A stretch of DNA of 35,857 nucleotides from an uncultured Lachnospiraceae bacterium (lineage in GTDB: Bacteria; Bacillota; Clostridia; Lachnospirales; Lachnospiraceae). This document shows positions 1 through 10,240 of the stretch, one piece after another. Location of the stretch: positions 1-35,857 of the forward strand of contig CATOJE010000035.1 in NCBI GenBank assembly GCA_951800145.1. The letters are read 5' to 3'. How positions within the stretch are numbered: position 1 is the stretch's first letter; every line of letters starts with the position of its first letter. Made by a program: the position numbers and the translations under genes. Under the pieces are notes generated by a model. The model did not search any database. It saw only the letters and a program-made list of their open reading frames with translations, and was not told the origin of the DNA.

Positions 1-7
1 ACGGCGA

Positions 8-69
8 GGAATTCGAGATGAATTTGGGGCGTCAAGCTTGCTTGTAAGCCAAAATTCATCTTGAATTCC
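8..69. repeat. Long imperfect inverted repeat at left window edge
   Basis: Arms at 8-27 and 49-69 pair over about 20 bases with one G:T-type mismatch and one bulged base. The arms carry GGAATTC outermost and GATGAATTT further in, around a loop of about 21 bases. No T-run follows on either side, so it is not a standard terminator. It may be a dispersed repeat (MITE-like or REP-like) or the 3' structure of a gene outside the window. Confidence 0.55.
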
Positions 70-102
70 ACATCGGATGGACATCCCAGCTTTTGTCCGA
101 CG

Positions 103-129
103 CAGACGGGCAAGAAGATGCCCCGTCTG
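103..129. repeat. Short GC-rich hairpin upstream of the cell-wall-binding gene
   Basis: CAGACGGGC (103-111) can pair with GCCCCGTCTG (120-129), with one bulged base and an 8-base loop. There is no T-run on either strand. It lies 34 bases from the larger inverted repeat, so positions 8-129 form one structured non-coding block. Function not recognised. Confidence 0.45.
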
Positions 130-198
130 AACTGTTACAATGGGCGTAAGCTGCCACAAGATTCGTAATAAAAATGTTCAGCATTTCCCGGCAAATTG

Positions 199-207
199 TG
201 CTATAAT
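199..207 (+). promoter_or_regulatory. Extended -10 promoter of the cell-wall-binding gene
   Basis: TGCTATAAT at 199-207 is a perfect extended -10 element. The best -35 candidate, TTCAGC at 177-182, is weak and 19 bases away, which fits a promoter relying on the extended -10. The ribosome site GGAGG (221-225) and the ATG at 237 follow. Confidence 0.6.
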
Positions 208-236
208 AAAAAGATAGTAAGGAGGACAGGGAAGCT

Positions 237-1343
237 ATGAAACAAAAGATATGGAAATGTGCTGCTGCCGCCGGACTGGCGGGACTTCTCACCTTGACCC
301 CGGCTGTGAGCTCTATGGCAGCTGGATGGACGAAATCAGGGAACAGCTGGACTTATGTGGAAAGTAATGGTTCTGTCCGCAAAGGATGGATACAGACCAG
401 CGATGGCTACTATTATATGGATTTGTCTACCGGTCTGATGACTCTGGGCTGGAAGCAGATTGATGGGAAATGGTACTATTTTAAAGCGAATGGACTGATG
501 TCCACCGGCTGGGTAAAGGACGGGGAAAAGTGGTACTATAATCTTCAGGACGGTTCCATGGTAAAGGGCTGGATCAAGGAGGATGACAAATACTACTACC
601 TGCGCAGCGATGGATCCATGATGCAGGGCTGGCGCTTTATGGATAATGCCTGGTATTATTTCCGGGAAGGCGGCGACGGCCGGTGCGTGGTCTCTGCCTG
701 GCGGCAGATTGATAATAACTGGTATTATTTTGGCTCTGACGGGAAGATGGCTGTCGGCTGGACCGAGATCGCCGGCGACTATTATTATCTGAATACAGAC
801 GGGCGGATGCTCACCGGCTGGCTCAGTGATGGGACAAATAAATATTATATGGATCCAGGTACTGGGAAAATGGCCCGAACCTGGAAAGAAATTAACGGCG
901 CATATTACTATTTTAATAATGCAGGGCATATGCTGACCCGCTGGATTCAGATATCCGGCAAGTACTATTATCTGGATCCTGCCACAGGAAAGATGGCTGC
1001 TAATGCCACTCTGACAATTGACGGGCAGAATTACACCTTCGCCGCTGACGGCGTATGTCAGAACGCATCTGGCGTAAATGCCACGGTAGCAGGAAATGCG
1101 AATAGTCCCTCTGGGTCAAATACAAGCTATGGCCCGGGAGGTTCATCCTACACCTCCTCTGGCTCTGCCCCCTCTGGCAGCTCGAATCCGGGTTCCGACT
1201 TAAATCCAGGCTCTACCGGAGGTCCTGGCGGCTCGAATTCCGGTTCCTCCGGAAGCACTAATCCAGGCTCCGGAGGCAGCAGCTCTGCCGACGGCAGCGG
1301 CCCGGTTGCCGGGCAGACCGGCGGACCAGGCTCTTCTCATTAA
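237..1343 (+). CDS. Secreted cell-wall-binding (choline-binding-type) repeat protein
   Basis: The 368-residue product starts with a signal peptide (residues 1-29: MKQK basic end, hydrophobic core, small residues at SMAA). Residues 30-275 are about twelve 20-residue repeats of the pattern GW...DGKWYYF..DG.M, the CW_binding_1 (choline-binding) fold found in toxins, autolysins and adhesins. Residues 276-368 are a low-complexity Gly/Ser/Pro/Asn tail. No catalytic domain and no LPXTG motif is present, so this looks like a surface-display or scaffold protein held by the repeats alone. Whether the ligand is choline, teichoic acid or glucan cannot be told from sequence. Start: GGAGG lies 11 bases before the ATG. 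The gene is monocistronic, with its own promoter and a terminator shared with rpoC. Confidence 0.85.
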   Translation: MKQKIWKCAAAAGLAGLLTLTPAVSSMAAGWTKSGNSWTYVESNGSVRKGWIQTSDGYYYMDLSTGLMTLGWKQIDGKWYYFKANGLMSTGWVKDGEKWYYNLQDGSMVKGWIKEDDKYYYLRSDGSMMQGWRFMDNAWYYFREGGDGRCVVSAWRQIDNNWYYFGSDGKMAVGWTEIAGDYYYLNTDGRMLTGWLSDGTNKYYMDPGTGKMARTWKEINGAYYYFNNAGHMLTRWIQISGKYYYLDPATGKMAANATLTIDGQNYTFAADGVCQNASGVNATVAGNANSPSGSNTSYGPGGSSYTSSGSAPSGSSNPGSDLNPGSTGGPGGSNSGSSGSTNPGSGGSSSADGSGPVAGQTGGPGSSH

Positions 1344-1357
1344 GCGATTGTCCACGC

Positions 1358-1404
1358 AAAACCCGCTCAGGCTCTTCCTTTCAGAAGAATCCTGAGCGGG
1401 TTTT
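1358..1404. terminator. Bidirectional Rho-independent terminator between the repeat protein and rpoC
   Basis: A perfect 14-base-pair stem (1358-1371 with 1391-1404) has core ACCCGCTCAGG/CCTGAGCGGGT and a 19-base loop. It is flanked by A and T runs, giving a U-tail in both directions. It sits between the convergent repeat protein (+) and rpoC (-) and probably serves both. Confidence 0.9.
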
Positions 1405-1434
1405 TACATTATCCCATGTCTGGGCTATTTATAA

Positions 1435-4400
1435 TCAGATCTCCTCTTCCTCGCCGAAATCCAGCACTTCACCCATTAAATCATCTTCATCGTCCAGTTC
1501 CAGAGGAATCTCGGTGATTTCGTCCTCATCCTCTTCCCCGTCGTAATAATTTTTCTCCATGGTGTAATCTGTATTCAGACGCACATTACTGTAGCGCTTC
1601 ATACCGGTTCCGGCAGGGATCAGCTTACCGATAAGCACATTTTCCTTTAGTCCAATCAGGTGGTCAATCTTGCCATTAATAGCAGCCTCCGTAAGAACCT
1701 TGGTGGTCTCCTGGAAGGAAGCCGCTGATAAGAAGGAGTCCGTAGCCAGGGACGCCTTGGTAATACCCAGCATCACCTGCTTGCCCTCCGCCGGCTTCTT
1801 ACCCTCAGCGATAAGGTTCTCATTCATCTCGTTAAATTCCAGCACATTCATGGATACGCCTGGCAGCACATCGCTGTCGCCGCTTTCCTCCACCTTTACC
1901 TTCTTTAACATCTGACGGACAATCATCTCCACATGCTTATCATTGATCTCCACGCCCTGGAGGCGGTACACACGCTGTACCTCCTGGATCATATAATCCT
2001 GCACTGCCCGGACGCCCTTGATCTTTAAAATATCATGGGGGTTAACCGATCCTTCGGTCAGCTCATCGCCAGCCTCCAGATACTGGCCGTCCTGAACCTT
2101 GATTCTGGATCCATAGGGGATCAGATAGGTCTTGGAATTACCAGTTTCATTATCTGTCACAGTGATTTCCCGTTTCTTCTTCGTGTCCTTGATAGCTACC
2201 ACTCCGGCAAACTCTGTGATAATGGCAAGGCCCTTGGGCTTACGGGCCTCGAAAAGCTCTTCTACACGGGGAAGACCCTGGGTGATATCACCTCCGGCCA
2301 CGCCGCCGGTGTGGAAGGTTCTCATGGTCAGCTGGGTACCAGGCTCGCCGATAGACTGAGCTGCGATAATTCCTACTGCTTCGCCAACCTGCACTGGCTG
2401 TCCTGTGGCCATGTTCGCCCCATAGCACTTGGCGCAGACGCCGATATGAGACTTGCAGGAGAGGACGGTACGGATCTTTACCGACTTGCGTCCTGTCTTT
2501 TCCAGCACCTCCATCACAGCCGCTGCCCGTTTGGGCGTACACATATGATTTTCCTTCACAATCACTTCCCCGGTATCCGGATCGGTGATGGTCTCTGCGA
2601 TATAGCGCCCAGTAAGACGATCCTTTAAAGACTCAATGGTCTCCTGGCCGTCCATAAAGGCCTTGATCTTCATGTAGGGGATCTCCTTCCCCTCACAGCA
2701 GTCCACCTCACGGATAATCAGATCCTGGGATACGTCTACCAGACGTCTGGTAAGATAACCGGAGTCTGCTGTACGCAGCGCGGTATCGCTCAGTCCCTTC
2801 CGGGCGCCGTGGGCAGAGATAAAGTACTCCAATACATCCAGGCCCTCGCGGAAGTTCGACTTAATCGGAAGCTCGATGGTATGTCCGGTGGTATCGGCCA
2901 TCAGGCCCCGCATTCCCGCCAGCTGCTTAATCTGCTTGTCAGAGCCACGGGCTCCGGAGTCTGCCATCATGAAAATGTTATTATATTTATCCAGACCAGT
3001 CAGCAGATCATGGGTCAGCTGATCATCTGTATTCTTCCAGGTTTCGATTACCTCTTTATACCGCTCCTCCTCTGTGATCAGGCCACGCCGGAAATTCTTA
3101 GAAATATGATCTACCGTCATCTGGGCATCTGCGATCAGCTGCTTTTTCGACTCCGGCACTGTCATATCCGAGATGGATACCGTCATGGCCGCCCTGGTGG
3201 AAAACTTATAGCCAATGGCCTTAATATCATCCAGGGTAATCGCTGTCTGGATGGCTCCATGAACATTAATAACCTTTTCCAGAATCTGCTTCAGCTGCTT
3301 CTTTCCTACATGGAAGTCTACCTCCAGCTTCAGCTCATTTTCCGGATTAGAGCGATCTACAAAGCCTAAATCCTGAGGAATAATCTCATTAAAGATGAAC
3401 CTTCCCACAGTGGAGTCGATGATTCCCTGCTTTACCGTTCCATCTGGCTGCGTCTTTTTAACCCGCACCTTTACCCGGCTGTGAAGGGTTACTGCCTTAT
3501 TCTCATAGGCGAGGATCGCCTCATTTACGCTGCGGAAGATGCTTCCCTCTCCAGCTGCGCCAGGGCGCTCCTGGGTCAGATAGTAAATGCCAAGAACCAT
3601 ATCCTGAGAAGGCACAGCTACCGGACCTCCGTCTGAAGGCTTTAACAGGTTATTGGGCGAGAGCAGAAGGAACCGGCATTCAGCCTGGGCCTCCACAGAC
3701 AAGGGCAGATGGACTGCCATCTGGTCGCCGTCAAAGTCCGCATTAAAAGCCGTACATACCAGCGGATGAAGCTTAATGGCCTTACCCTCTACCAGAATGG
3801 GTTCAAAAGCCTGAATTCCCAGACGGTGCAGGGTGGGGGCGCGGTTTAGCATCACCGGATGCTCCTTGATCACATCCTCCAGCACATCCCAAACCTCTGG
3901 CTGAAGACGCTCGACCATCTTTTTCGCATTTTTAATGTTGTGAGCGGTTCCATTGGAAACCAGCTCCTTCATCACGAAGGGCTTAAACAGCTCGATGGCC
4001 ATCTCCTTTGGCAGGCCGCACTGGTAAATCTTTAGCTCTGGTCCTACCACGATAACAGAACGGCCGGAATAGTCCACACGCTTTCCCAGCAGATTCTGGC
4101 GGAACCGCCCCTGCTTGCCCTTAAGCATATCAGACAGGGACTTTAATGCCCGGTTTCCAGGGCCGGTCACCGGTCTGCCGCGGCGGCCATTATCAATCAG
4201 CGCATCCACAGCCTCCTGGAGCATACGCTTTTCATTCCGGACGATAATATCCGGCGCTCCAAGCTCCAAAAGCCGTGCAAGACGATTATTCCGGTTAATA
4301 ATCCGGCGGTACAAATCATTTAAATCGGAGGTGGCAAACCGGCCGCCGTCCAGCTGTACCATGGGACGGATATCCGGCGGGATCACCGGGATCACGGTCA

Positions 4401-5103
4401 TGATCATCCACTCCGGCTTATTGCCAGAGTTGCGGAAGGCCTCCACCACCTCAAGGCGCTTGATAATCCGGGCGCGCTTCTGCCCGGAAGAGTCTCTGAG
4501 CCCTTTTCTCAGGGTTTCCGAATCCTTCTCCAGGTCGATGGCCTGTAAAAGCTCCTGGATGGCCTCTGCTCCCATGCCTACACGGAAGGAGCCATAGCCA
4601 TTCTTCTCGATCTCCTCCCGGTACTCCTTCTCAGACAATACCTGCTTGTACTGAAGGCTGGTCTTGCCTGGATCCAGCACGATATAGGAGGCAAAGTACA
4701 GCACCTTCTCCAAGGTCCTTGGAGAAATATCCAGAATCAGTCCCATCCTGGAAGGAATTCCCTTAAAATACCAAATATGAGATACAGGAGCGGCCAGTGC
4801 AATATGGCCTACTCGCTCCCTACGAACACTTGCTTTAGTAACCTCTACGCCGCACCGGTCGCAGATTACGCCTTTATAACGAATTTTCTTATACTTGCCG
4901 CAATGACATTCCCAGTCCTTGGTAGGCCCGAAGATTCTCTCACAGAAGAGTCCGTCCTTTTCCGGCTTCAAGGTCCGGTAATTGATGGTCTCTGGCTTTT
5001 TCACTTCGCCGTGGGACCACTCTAATATCTTTTCCGGAGAAGCCAGGCCGATCTTAATGGCGTCAAAGGTCAACGGATGATAAGTTTCATTTGTCTCTGG
5101 CAT
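1435..5103 (-). CDS. rpoC: DNA-directed RNA polymerase subunit beta'
   Basis: Largest catalytic subunit of RNA polymerase, 1222 residues, a normal length for Firmicutes without large insertions. The N-terminal zinc site is C66, C68, C81 and C84. The active-site Mg-binding motif NADFDGD is at 454-460 (D456, D458, D460). The bridge helix and trigger loop region ([24 protein letters not shown]) and the second zinc cluster ([16 protein letters not shown]) are intact. The C-terminus is a strongly acidic tail rich in Asp and Glu. Start: AAGGGAG lies 8 bases before the ATG. The gene is 18 bases after rpoB and co-transcribed with it; the terminator at 1358-1404 ends the operon. Confidence 0.99.
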   Translation of the reverse strand: MPETNETYHPLTFDAIKIGLASPEKILEWSHGEVKKPETINYRTLKPEKDGLFCERIFGPTKDWECHCGKYKKIRYKGVICDRCGVEVTKASVRRERVGHIALAAPVSHIWYFKGIPSRMGLILDISPRTLEKVLYFASYIVLDPGKTSLQYKQVLSEKEYREEIEKNGYGSFRVGMGAEAIQELLQAIDLEKDSETLRKGLRDSSGQKRARIIKRLEVVEAFRNSGNKPEWMIMTVIPVIPPDIRPMVQLDGGRFATSDLNDLYRRIINRNNRLARLLELGAPDIIVRNEKRMLQEAVDALIDNGRRGRPVTGPGNRALKSLSDMLKGKQGRFRQNLLGKRVDYSGRSVIVVGPELKIYQCGLPKEMAIELFKPFVMKELVSNGTAHNIKNAKKMVERLQPEVWDVLEDVIKEHPVMLNRAPTLHRLGIQAFEPILVEGKAIKLHPLVCTAFNADFDGDQMAVHLPLSVEAQAECRFLLLSPNNLLKPSDGGPVAVPSQDMVLGIYYLTQERPGAAGEGSIFRSVNEAILAYENKAVTLHSRVKVRVKKTQPDGTVKQGIIDSTVGRFIFNEIIPQDLGFVDRSNPENELKLEVDFHVGKKQLKQILEKVINVHGAIQTAITLDDIKAIGYKFSTRAAMTVSISDMTVPESKKQLIADAQMTVDHISKNFRRGLITEEERYKEVIETWKNTDDQLTHDLLTGLDKYNNIFMMADSGARGSDKQIKQLAGMRGLMADTTGHTIELPIKSNFREGLDVLEYFISAHGARKGLSDTALRTADSGYLTRRLVDVSQDLIIREVDCCEGKEIPYMKIKAFMDGQETIESLKDRLTGRYIAETITDPDTGEVIVKENHMCTPKRAAAVMEVLEKTGRKSVKIRTVLSCKSHIGVCAKCYGANMATGQPVQVGEAVGIIAAQSIGEPGTQLTMRTFHTGGVAGGDITQGLPRVEELFEARKPKGLAIITEFAGVVAIKDTKKKREITVTDNETGNSKTYLIPYGSRIKVQDGQYLEAGDELTEGSVNPHDILKIKGVRAVQDYMIQEVQRVYRLQGVEINDKHVEMIVRQMLKKVKVEESGDSDVLPGVSMNVLEFNEMNENLIAEGKKPAEGKQVMLGITKASLATDSFLSAASFQETTKVLTEAAINGKIDHLIGLKENVLIGKLIPAGTGMKRYSNVRLNTDYTMEKNYYDGEEDEDEITEIPLELDDEDDLMGEVLDFGEEEEI

Positions 5104-5121
5104 GAGCGATACTCCCTTCTA

Positions 5122-8100
5122 TTATTCTTCATCTGAGGAATCGTCAAATCCTTCATCCTCGTCGTCCAGGTAAGGATCATCCTCCTCATAATCATCTTCC
5201 TCTACGGACACCAGCTCATCGTCCTTAAACTCCTGCTTCTGGTAACCGTAACTCTCAAAAGACTCCTCGTCATGGTAATGGCGGTCGCCTTCAATGATGG
5301 AGCGAAGGTCCGTGTCGCCGTAATCGATATTCTCACTCAGCTCCACTTCTGTATTATCATCCCGCAGCACCCTTACATCCAGGCCTAAGGACTGAAGCTC
5401 CTTTAAAAGCACCTTAAAGGATTCAGGGATACCTGGCTCAGGGATGTTTTCACCCTTAATAATCGCCTCGTAGGTCTTCACACGGCCCACCACATCATCT
5501 GACTTCACAGTCAGAATCTCCTGGAGGGTATAGGAAGCCCCATAAGCCTCCAGAGCCCAAACCTCCATCTCGCCGAAACGCTGGCCGCCGAACTGGGCCT
5601 TTCCGCCTAATGGCTGCTGGGTAACTAAGGAGTATGGGCCTGTGGAACGGGCATGGATCTTATCATCTACCAGGTGATGAAGCTTTAAATAATGCATGTG
5701 GCCGATGGTTACCGGGCTGTCAAAATACTCCCCGGTCCGTCCGTCTCTGAGACGTACCTTGCCGTCCCGGCCTAAGGGCACGCCCTTCCACAGGCTGCGG
5801 TGCTCCAAATGGCTTCCCAGGTAGTCCAGAACCTCTTGCTTTAAGGTATCCTGATACTTCTCCAAGAACTCCTCCCATTCCATATTTACATAGTCATTGG
5901 CCACATCTAATGTGTCCATAATATCTAATTCATTCGCTCCGTCAAATACCGGAGTGGAGATATTAAAGCCCAGCGCCTTTGCCGCAAGGCTTAAATGGAT
6001 CTCAAGAACCTGCCCGATATTCATACGGGAAGGCACGCCCAGAGGATTCAAAACGATGTCCAGGGGACGCCCATTGGGAAGGAAGGGCATATCCTCTACT
6101 GGAAGTACCCGGGAAACCACACCCTTATTTCCATGACGGCCTGCCATCTTATCTCCTACCGAGATCTTCCTCTTCTGAGCAATATAGATGCGTACCGTCT
6201 GATTCACTCCAGGGCTGAGCTCATCGCCGTTCTCCCGGGTAAATACCTTGGCATCCACGATGATGCCGTATGCGCCATGGGGCACCTTTAAGGAGGTGTC
6301 CCGCACCTCTCTGGCCTTCTCTCCAAAGATGGCGCGCAGCAGCCTCTCCTCTGCAGTCAGCTCCGTCTCTCCCTTAGGAGTCACCTTCCCCACCAGGATA
6401 TCTCCGGCACGCACCTCCGCGCCAATGCGGATAATTCCCCGCTCATCCAGATCCTTTAAGGCGTCCTCACCTACGCCGGGAACATCCCTTGTAATCTCCT
6501 CCGGCCCAAGCTTGGTATCCCTGGCCTCAGCCTCGTATTCCTCAATGTGGACGGAAGTATACACATCCTCCTGAACTAAGCGCTCGCTTAAAAGAACCGC
6601 GTCCTCGTAATTATAGCCCTCCCAGGTCATAAAGCCGATCAGCGGATTCTTGCCCAGAGCGATCTCGCCATTATCTGTGGAGGGTCCGTCTGCAATTACT
6701 TCCCCCTCCATCACATGATCGCCTTTAAACACGATGGGCTTCTGGTTATAGCAGTTTGACTGATTGCTTCTCTTAAATTTGGTCAGGCGGTATGACTCTC
6801 TCTGGCCATCCTTATCCCGGCGGATAATGATCTCATTGGAAGCAGAGCGCTCTACTACGCCGTCATGCTTCGCCACCACACATACGCCTGAGTCAACTGC
6901 CGCCTTCCCCTCGATACCGGTTCCCACTACAGGAGCCTCTGCCTTCAAAAGAGGCACTGCCTGACGCTGCATGTTGGAGCCCATCAGCGCACGGTTGGCG
7001 TCGTCATTCTGAAGGAAGGGGATCATGGAGGTAGCCACAGAGAATACCATCTTTGGGGATACGTCCATTAAGTCAATATTTTTCTTCTGGAATTCGGAGG
7101 TCTCCTCCCGGAAACGTCCGGATACATTATTGTGAACAAAGTGGCCATCCTCATCTAAAGGCTCATTCGCCTGGGCCACGATAAAATTATCCTCCTCATC
7201 CGCAGTCAGATACACCACCTCGTCGGTTACTTTCGGATTCAGGGGATCGGTTTTATCCACCACACGGTAGGGCGCCTCTACAAATCCATACTGGTTCACC
7301 CGCGCATAGCATGCAAGGGAATTAATCAGGCCGATGTTCGGTCCTTCCGGCGTCTCTATGGGGCACATCCTGCCATAGTGGGTATAGTGTACGTCACGGA
7401 CCTCAAATCCGGCACGGTCTCTGGAAAGGCCGCCGGGGCCTAAGGCGGAGAGACGGCGCTTGTGGGTAAGCTCGGACAGAGGATTATTCTGATCCATAAA
7501 CTGAGACAGCTGGGAGCTTCCGAAAAACTCCTTTACCGCAGCCGTCACCGGCTTAATATTGATCAGGGACTGAGGGGTGAGCGAATCCACATCCTGGGTG
7601 GTCATACGCTCTCTTACCACTCTCTCCATGCGGGAAAGGCCGATCCGGTACTGATTCTGCAGAAGCTCTCCCACTGCACGGATCCGGCGGTTGCCCAGAT
7701 GGTCGATGTCGTCAGAGGTTCCCACCACCTCCTCTAAATGCATATTATAATTAATCGAAGCGATAATATCTTCCTTGGTGATATGCTTCGGAATCAGATC
7801 ATGGAGCCCGCGATGAATCGCTCCCTTTAGCTCTTCCTCATCGTCTCCATAAGATTCCAGAATTTTTTCAAGCTCGGGGTAGAATACTAACTCTGTAACA
7901 CCGGCCTCCTTGGGATCAAAAGACACATAGCTCTTTAAGTCCACCATCATATTTGAAAGCACCTTCTGCTTTCTGGTGGGGCCTTCGATCCACACGTAGG
8001 GAACCGCCGCATTTTGAATGGCTTCTGCCATCTCCCGATCCACTGTGGTCCCTGCGGACGCTAAAATCTCGCCGGTCCTTCCATCCACCACATCCTCTGC

Positions 8101-8988
8101 CAGGGTATGGCCTTTGATGCGGTTTTTCAGGTGAAGCTTCTTATTAAATTTATATCTACCCACCTTCGCCAGGTCGTATCTTCTGGGGTCGAAGAACATC
8201 AGATCCAGCAGGTTCTTTGCACTATCCACACTTAATGGCTCGCCGGGACGGATCTTTTTATATAACTCTAATAAGCCGTCTTCGTAGGTCTCTGAAGGAT
8301 CCTTGCCGAAGCTGGCCAGAATTTTCGGCTCCTCGCCGAACAGATCGATAATTTCTGCATTGGTTCCGTAGCCCAGGGCGCGCACTAACACCGTCACCGG
8401 CACCTTCCGAGTCCGGTCTACACGGACGTAAAATATATCATTGGAATCTGTCTCGTACTCCAGCCATGCTCCCCGGTTGGGAATCACGGTACAGGAGTAT
8501 AATTCCTTTCCTACTTTATCATGGACAATGCCGTAATAAATACCGGGGGAACGTACCAGCTGACTTACGATAACCCGCTCTGCTCCGTTGATCACGAAGG
8601 AGCCTGTATCCGTCATAAGCGGAAGGTCGCCCATGAAAATCTCGTGCTCGTTAAATCCCTCATCCACTTTATCCTTATTATAAAGACGCACCCGAACCTT
8701 CAATGGAGCTGCATATGTGGCATCCCGCTCCTTGCATTCCTCTATGGTATACTTGATGTCATCTTCGCATAATGTAAAGTCCACAAACTCCAGACTTAGA
8801 TGGCCTGCAAAGTCTGCGATGGGAGAGATGTCTTCAAAAACCTCTTTCAGGCCTTCCTTCAGGAACCACTGGTAAGAGTTTTTCTGAATCTCAATCAGAT
8901 TCGGCATTTCCAGAACTTCCTTCTGTCTCTGAAAGCTCATTCGCATGCCTTTACCGGCCTTCACCGGACGCATTCTGCTTTTCTCCAT
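5122..8988 (-). CDS. rpoB: DNA-directed RNA polymerase subunit beta
   Basis: Second catalytic subunit of RNA polymerase, 1288 residues. The rifampicin pocket (cluster I, residues about 490-520) is wild type by comparison with E. coli: D499, H509 and S514 match E. coli D516, H526 and S531 with a constant offset of 17. Rifampicin sensitivity is therefore expected at these sites. The nucleotide-binding motif [12 protein letters not shown] is present. The C-terminus ends in an unusually long Asp/Glu-rich tail, matching the acidic end of RpoC. Start: AGGGGTG precedes the ATG. It is first in the rpoB-rpoC operon behind the promoter at 9071-9099; the gene on its upstream side is divergent and not rplL. 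Confidence 0.99.
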   Translation of the reverse strand: MEKSRMRPVKAGKGMRMSFQRQKEVLEMPNLIEIQKNSYQWFLKEGLKEVFEDISPIADFAGHLSLEFVDFTLCEDDIKYTIEECKERDATYAAPLKVRVRLYNKDKVDEGFNEHEIFMGDLPLMTDTGSFVINGAERVIVSQLVRSPGIYYGIVHDKVGKELYSCTVIPNRGAWLEYETDSNDIFYVRVDRTRKVPVTVLVRALGYGTNAEIIDLFGEEPKILASFGKDPSETYEDGLLELYKKIRPGEPLSVDSAKNLLDLMFFDPRRYDLAKVGRYKFNKKLHLKNRIKGHTLAEDVVDGRTGEILASAGTTVDREMAEAIQNAAVPYVWIEGPTRKQKVLSNMMVDLKSYVSFDPKEAGVTELVFYPELEKILESYGDDEEELKGAIHRGLHDLIPKHITKEDIIASINYNMHLEEVVGTSDDIDHLGNRRIRAVGELLQNQYRIGLSRMERVVRERMTTQDVDSLTPQSLINIKPVTAAVKEFFGSSQLSQFMDQNNPLSELTHKRRLSALGPGGLSRDRAGFEVRDVHYTHYGRMCPIETPEGPNIGLINSLACYARVNQYGFVEAPYRVVDKTDPLNPKVTDEVVYLTADEEDNFIVAQANEPLDEDGHFVHNNVSGRFREETSEFQKKNIDLMDVSPKMVFSVATSMIPFLQNDDANRALMGSNMQRQAVPLLKAEAPVVGTGIEGKAAVDSGVCVVAKHDGVVERSASNEIIIRRDKDGQRESYRLTKFKRSNQSNCYNQKPIVFKGDHVMEGEVIADGPSTDNGEIALGKNPLIGFMTWEGYNYEDAVLLSERLVQEDVYTSVHIEEYEAEARDTKLGPEEITRDVPGVGEDALKDLDERGIIRIGAEVRAGDILVGKVTPKGETELTAEERLLRAIFGEKAREVRDTSLKVPHGAYGIIVDAKVFTRENGDELSPGVNQTVRIYIAQKRKISVGDKMAGRHGNKGVVSRVLPVEDMPFLPNGRPLDIVLNPLGVPSRMNIGQVLEIHLSLAAKALGFNISTPVFDGANELDIMDTLDVANDYVNMEWEEFLEKYQDTLKQEVLDYLGSHLEHRSLWKGVPLGRDGKVRLRDGRTGEYFDSPVTIGHMHYLKLHHLVDDKIHARSTGPYSLVTQQPLGGKAQFGGQRFGEMEVWALEAYGASYTLQEILTVKSDDVVGRVKTYEAIIKGENIPEPGIPESFKVLLKELQSLGLDVRVLRDDNTEVELSENIDYGDTDLRSIIEGDRHYHDEESFESYGYQKQEFKDDELVSVEEDDYEEDDPYLDDEDEGFDDSSDEE

Positions 8989-9070
8989 TGACGTTTCACC
9001 CCTGTTTTCTTTGATTCTTAAGACTTTTTAGCTATTCATAGGCCTACGCCTCCATAATAGTGCACATTCC

Positions 9071-9099
9071 ATCTTATCATAAGGCTGTCAAGCTGTCAA
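9071..9099 (-). promoter_or_regulatory. rpoBC promoter, near-consensus sigma-A type
   Basis: Read on the minus strand, a consensus TTGACA (9094-9099) is followed by a 17-base spacer and TAAGAT (9071-9076). The octamer TTGACAGC occurs twice in tandem, so a second perfect -35 hexamer lies inside the spacer. The leader to the rpoB ATG is about 75 bases. Confidence 0.85.
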
Positions 9100-9110
9100 G
9101 CATTTTTCTC

Positions 9111-9139
9111 TTGCCTTTTTTGCCGTTCAATGGTATACT
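9111..9139 (+). promoter_or_regulatory. Promoter of the small membrane-anchored gene
   Basis: TTGCCT (9111-9116), a 17-base spacer and TATACT (9134-9139) read rightward. It is back to back with the rpoBC promoter, the two -35 boxes being about 11 bases apart. Confidence 0.7.
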
Positions 9140-9214
9140 AGTTTAGATAATGGGCAAAAACAGGTTGTGAGGGACAGGCTTTTTGCCACACGGAAGATTG
9201 GAGGTTTCCCCAAG

Positions 9215-9715
9215 GTGAGTACATTTTTAAAGGTATTGTTCGTAATTCTGGTGATTTTAGTCATCATCCTGGCCGTGCTCTATTACTTTGGCCGAAAGAT
9301 GGAGCGCAGACAGGTGGAGCAGCAGGCGCTGATGAAGGCCGCTGAGCAGGTGGTCTCCATGCTGATTATTGACAAAAAACGTTTGAAGGTAAAGGAATCC
9401 GGGCTTCCCAAGATGGTCATAGACCAGACGCCCAAGTATATGTTCTGGGCCAAGCTTCCTATCGTTAAGGCCAAGGTGGGGCCGAAGATCATGACGCTTA
9501 TCGCAGATGATAAGGTATTTCAGACCCTTCCTGTAAAGGCAGAGGTAAAGGCAGTGGTAAGCGGGATTTACATCACACAGATCAAGAGCGTCCGCGGAGG
9601 GAAGCTGGAGACTGCGCCAGCCAAGAAGGGCTTTTTCGCAAGATTTAAAAAGAATAAGACGAAAACCGCGTCCAAGGAATCCGGCAAGAAGGATGCCGGC
9701 AAAAAGAAAGCATAA
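9215..9715 (+). CDS. Membrane-anchored basic protein of unknown function
   Basis: The 166-residue product has one N-terminal transmembrane helix (about residues 3-25, rich in Val, Ile and Leu). A mixed middle region of about 110 residues and a very Lys-rich tail (KKNKTKTASKES onward) follow. No known domain is recognised. Start: GTG at 9215, because GGAGG (9200-9204) lies 10 bases before it and the membrane helix then begins at residue 3. An earlier in-frame GTG at 9167 has no ribosome site and would put polar residues ahead of the helix. It stands alone between its own promoter and a hairpin terminator, divergent from rpoB. Confidence 0.75.
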   Translation: MSTFLKVLFVILVILVIILAVLYYFGRKMERRQVEQQALMKAAEQVVSMLIIDKKRLKVKESGLPKMVIDQTPKYMFWAKLPIVKAKVGPKIMTLIADDKVFQTLPVKAEVKAVVSGIYITQIKSVRGGKLETAPAKKGFFARFKKNKTKTASKESGKKDAGKKKA

Positions 9716-9738
9716 GCATCCGGCAAAAGCGGTTACAT

Positions 9739-9766
9739 GAAAACCTGCCCCTAAAGGCAGGTTTTC
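9739..9766. terminator. Bidirectional terminator between convergent genes
   Basis: An 11-base-pair stem (9739-9749 with 9756-9766), core AAAACCTGCC/GGCAGGTTTT, has a 6-base loop and A/T flanks on both sides. It lies between the small membrane gene (+) and the DUF1934 gene (-). Confidence 0.85.
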
Positions 9767-9775
9767 CATTTTATA

Positions 9776-10219
9776 TCAGGAAGAGGTCTCCTGGGTGTGA
9801 ACGCGGGAGCGGATGTCTACCATAATATTGCATTCTGACACATGCTCGTAATTAATATCCAGAGAATACTGCACTGTGGCCTTTAGGCCCTCCTCCTCCT
9901 CGATCACGCGAATGTCCTTTGTGTTCAGACCAATCATCATCCCCCCCAGAGGTGTGGCGTAGCAGGTGAGATATTTTTTATTTTTCTCAAAGGTCATATG
10001 GACATTGGTAACTCCGGTTTTGATAATATCCAGGCTGTCCGGCTGGATTTTAATCACGTTCTTTACCACCCCTTCAAAGCCCTCCAGCACCTCGTCGTAG
10101 GTAATATAATGCTTTCCGTTTTTCAGATAATACATCCCGGTGGTCATCATTTCGATATCATCATTTCCACCATTCATCAGCTGGGAACCGCTGATGGTAA
10201 TCAATACTTCTTTTGTCAT
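9776..10219 (-). CDS. DUF1934 (YwiB-like) calycin-fold protein
   Basis: The 147-residue product has the length and pattern of the DUF1934 family: an N-terminal strand beginning VLITISGSQ, and a mid region FEKNKKYLTCYATPLGGMMIGLNT (no longer quoted in full) leading to alternating hydrophobic strands and a C-terminal LDINYEHVSE. The family is a small beta-barrel resembling lipocalins; its function is unknown. There is no signal peptide, so it is probably cytosolic. The ATG follows GGGAGAG. The gene is 21 bases downstream of ddl and shares its transcript, but that does not by itself imply a wall role. Confidence 0.8.
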   Translation of the reverse strand: MTKEVLITISGSQLMNGGNDDIEMMTTGMYYLKNGKHYITYDEVLEGFEGVVKNVIKIQPDSLDIIKTGVTNVHMTFEKNKKYLTCYATPLGGMMIGLNTKDIRVIEEEEGLKATVQYSLDINYEHVSECNIMVDIRSRVHTQETSS

Positions 10220-10240
10220 TTTGACTCTCCCATCTTCTGG

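Noticed and set aside
56-292. Minus-strand open frame of 78 codons at the left edge
   Set aside because: It overlaps the promoter and signal peptide of the plus-strand gene and runs through the GC-rich hairpin; no ribosome site and no recognisable protein.
336-929. Long open frame opposite the cell-wall-binding gene
   Set aside because: It mirrors the repeat region of a well supported secreted protein, lacks a ribosome site and has odd His/Ile/Pro composition.
2035-2628. Plus-strand frame of 197 codons within rpoC
   Set aside because: Antisense shadow of a conserved housekeeping gene; no promoter or ribosome site.
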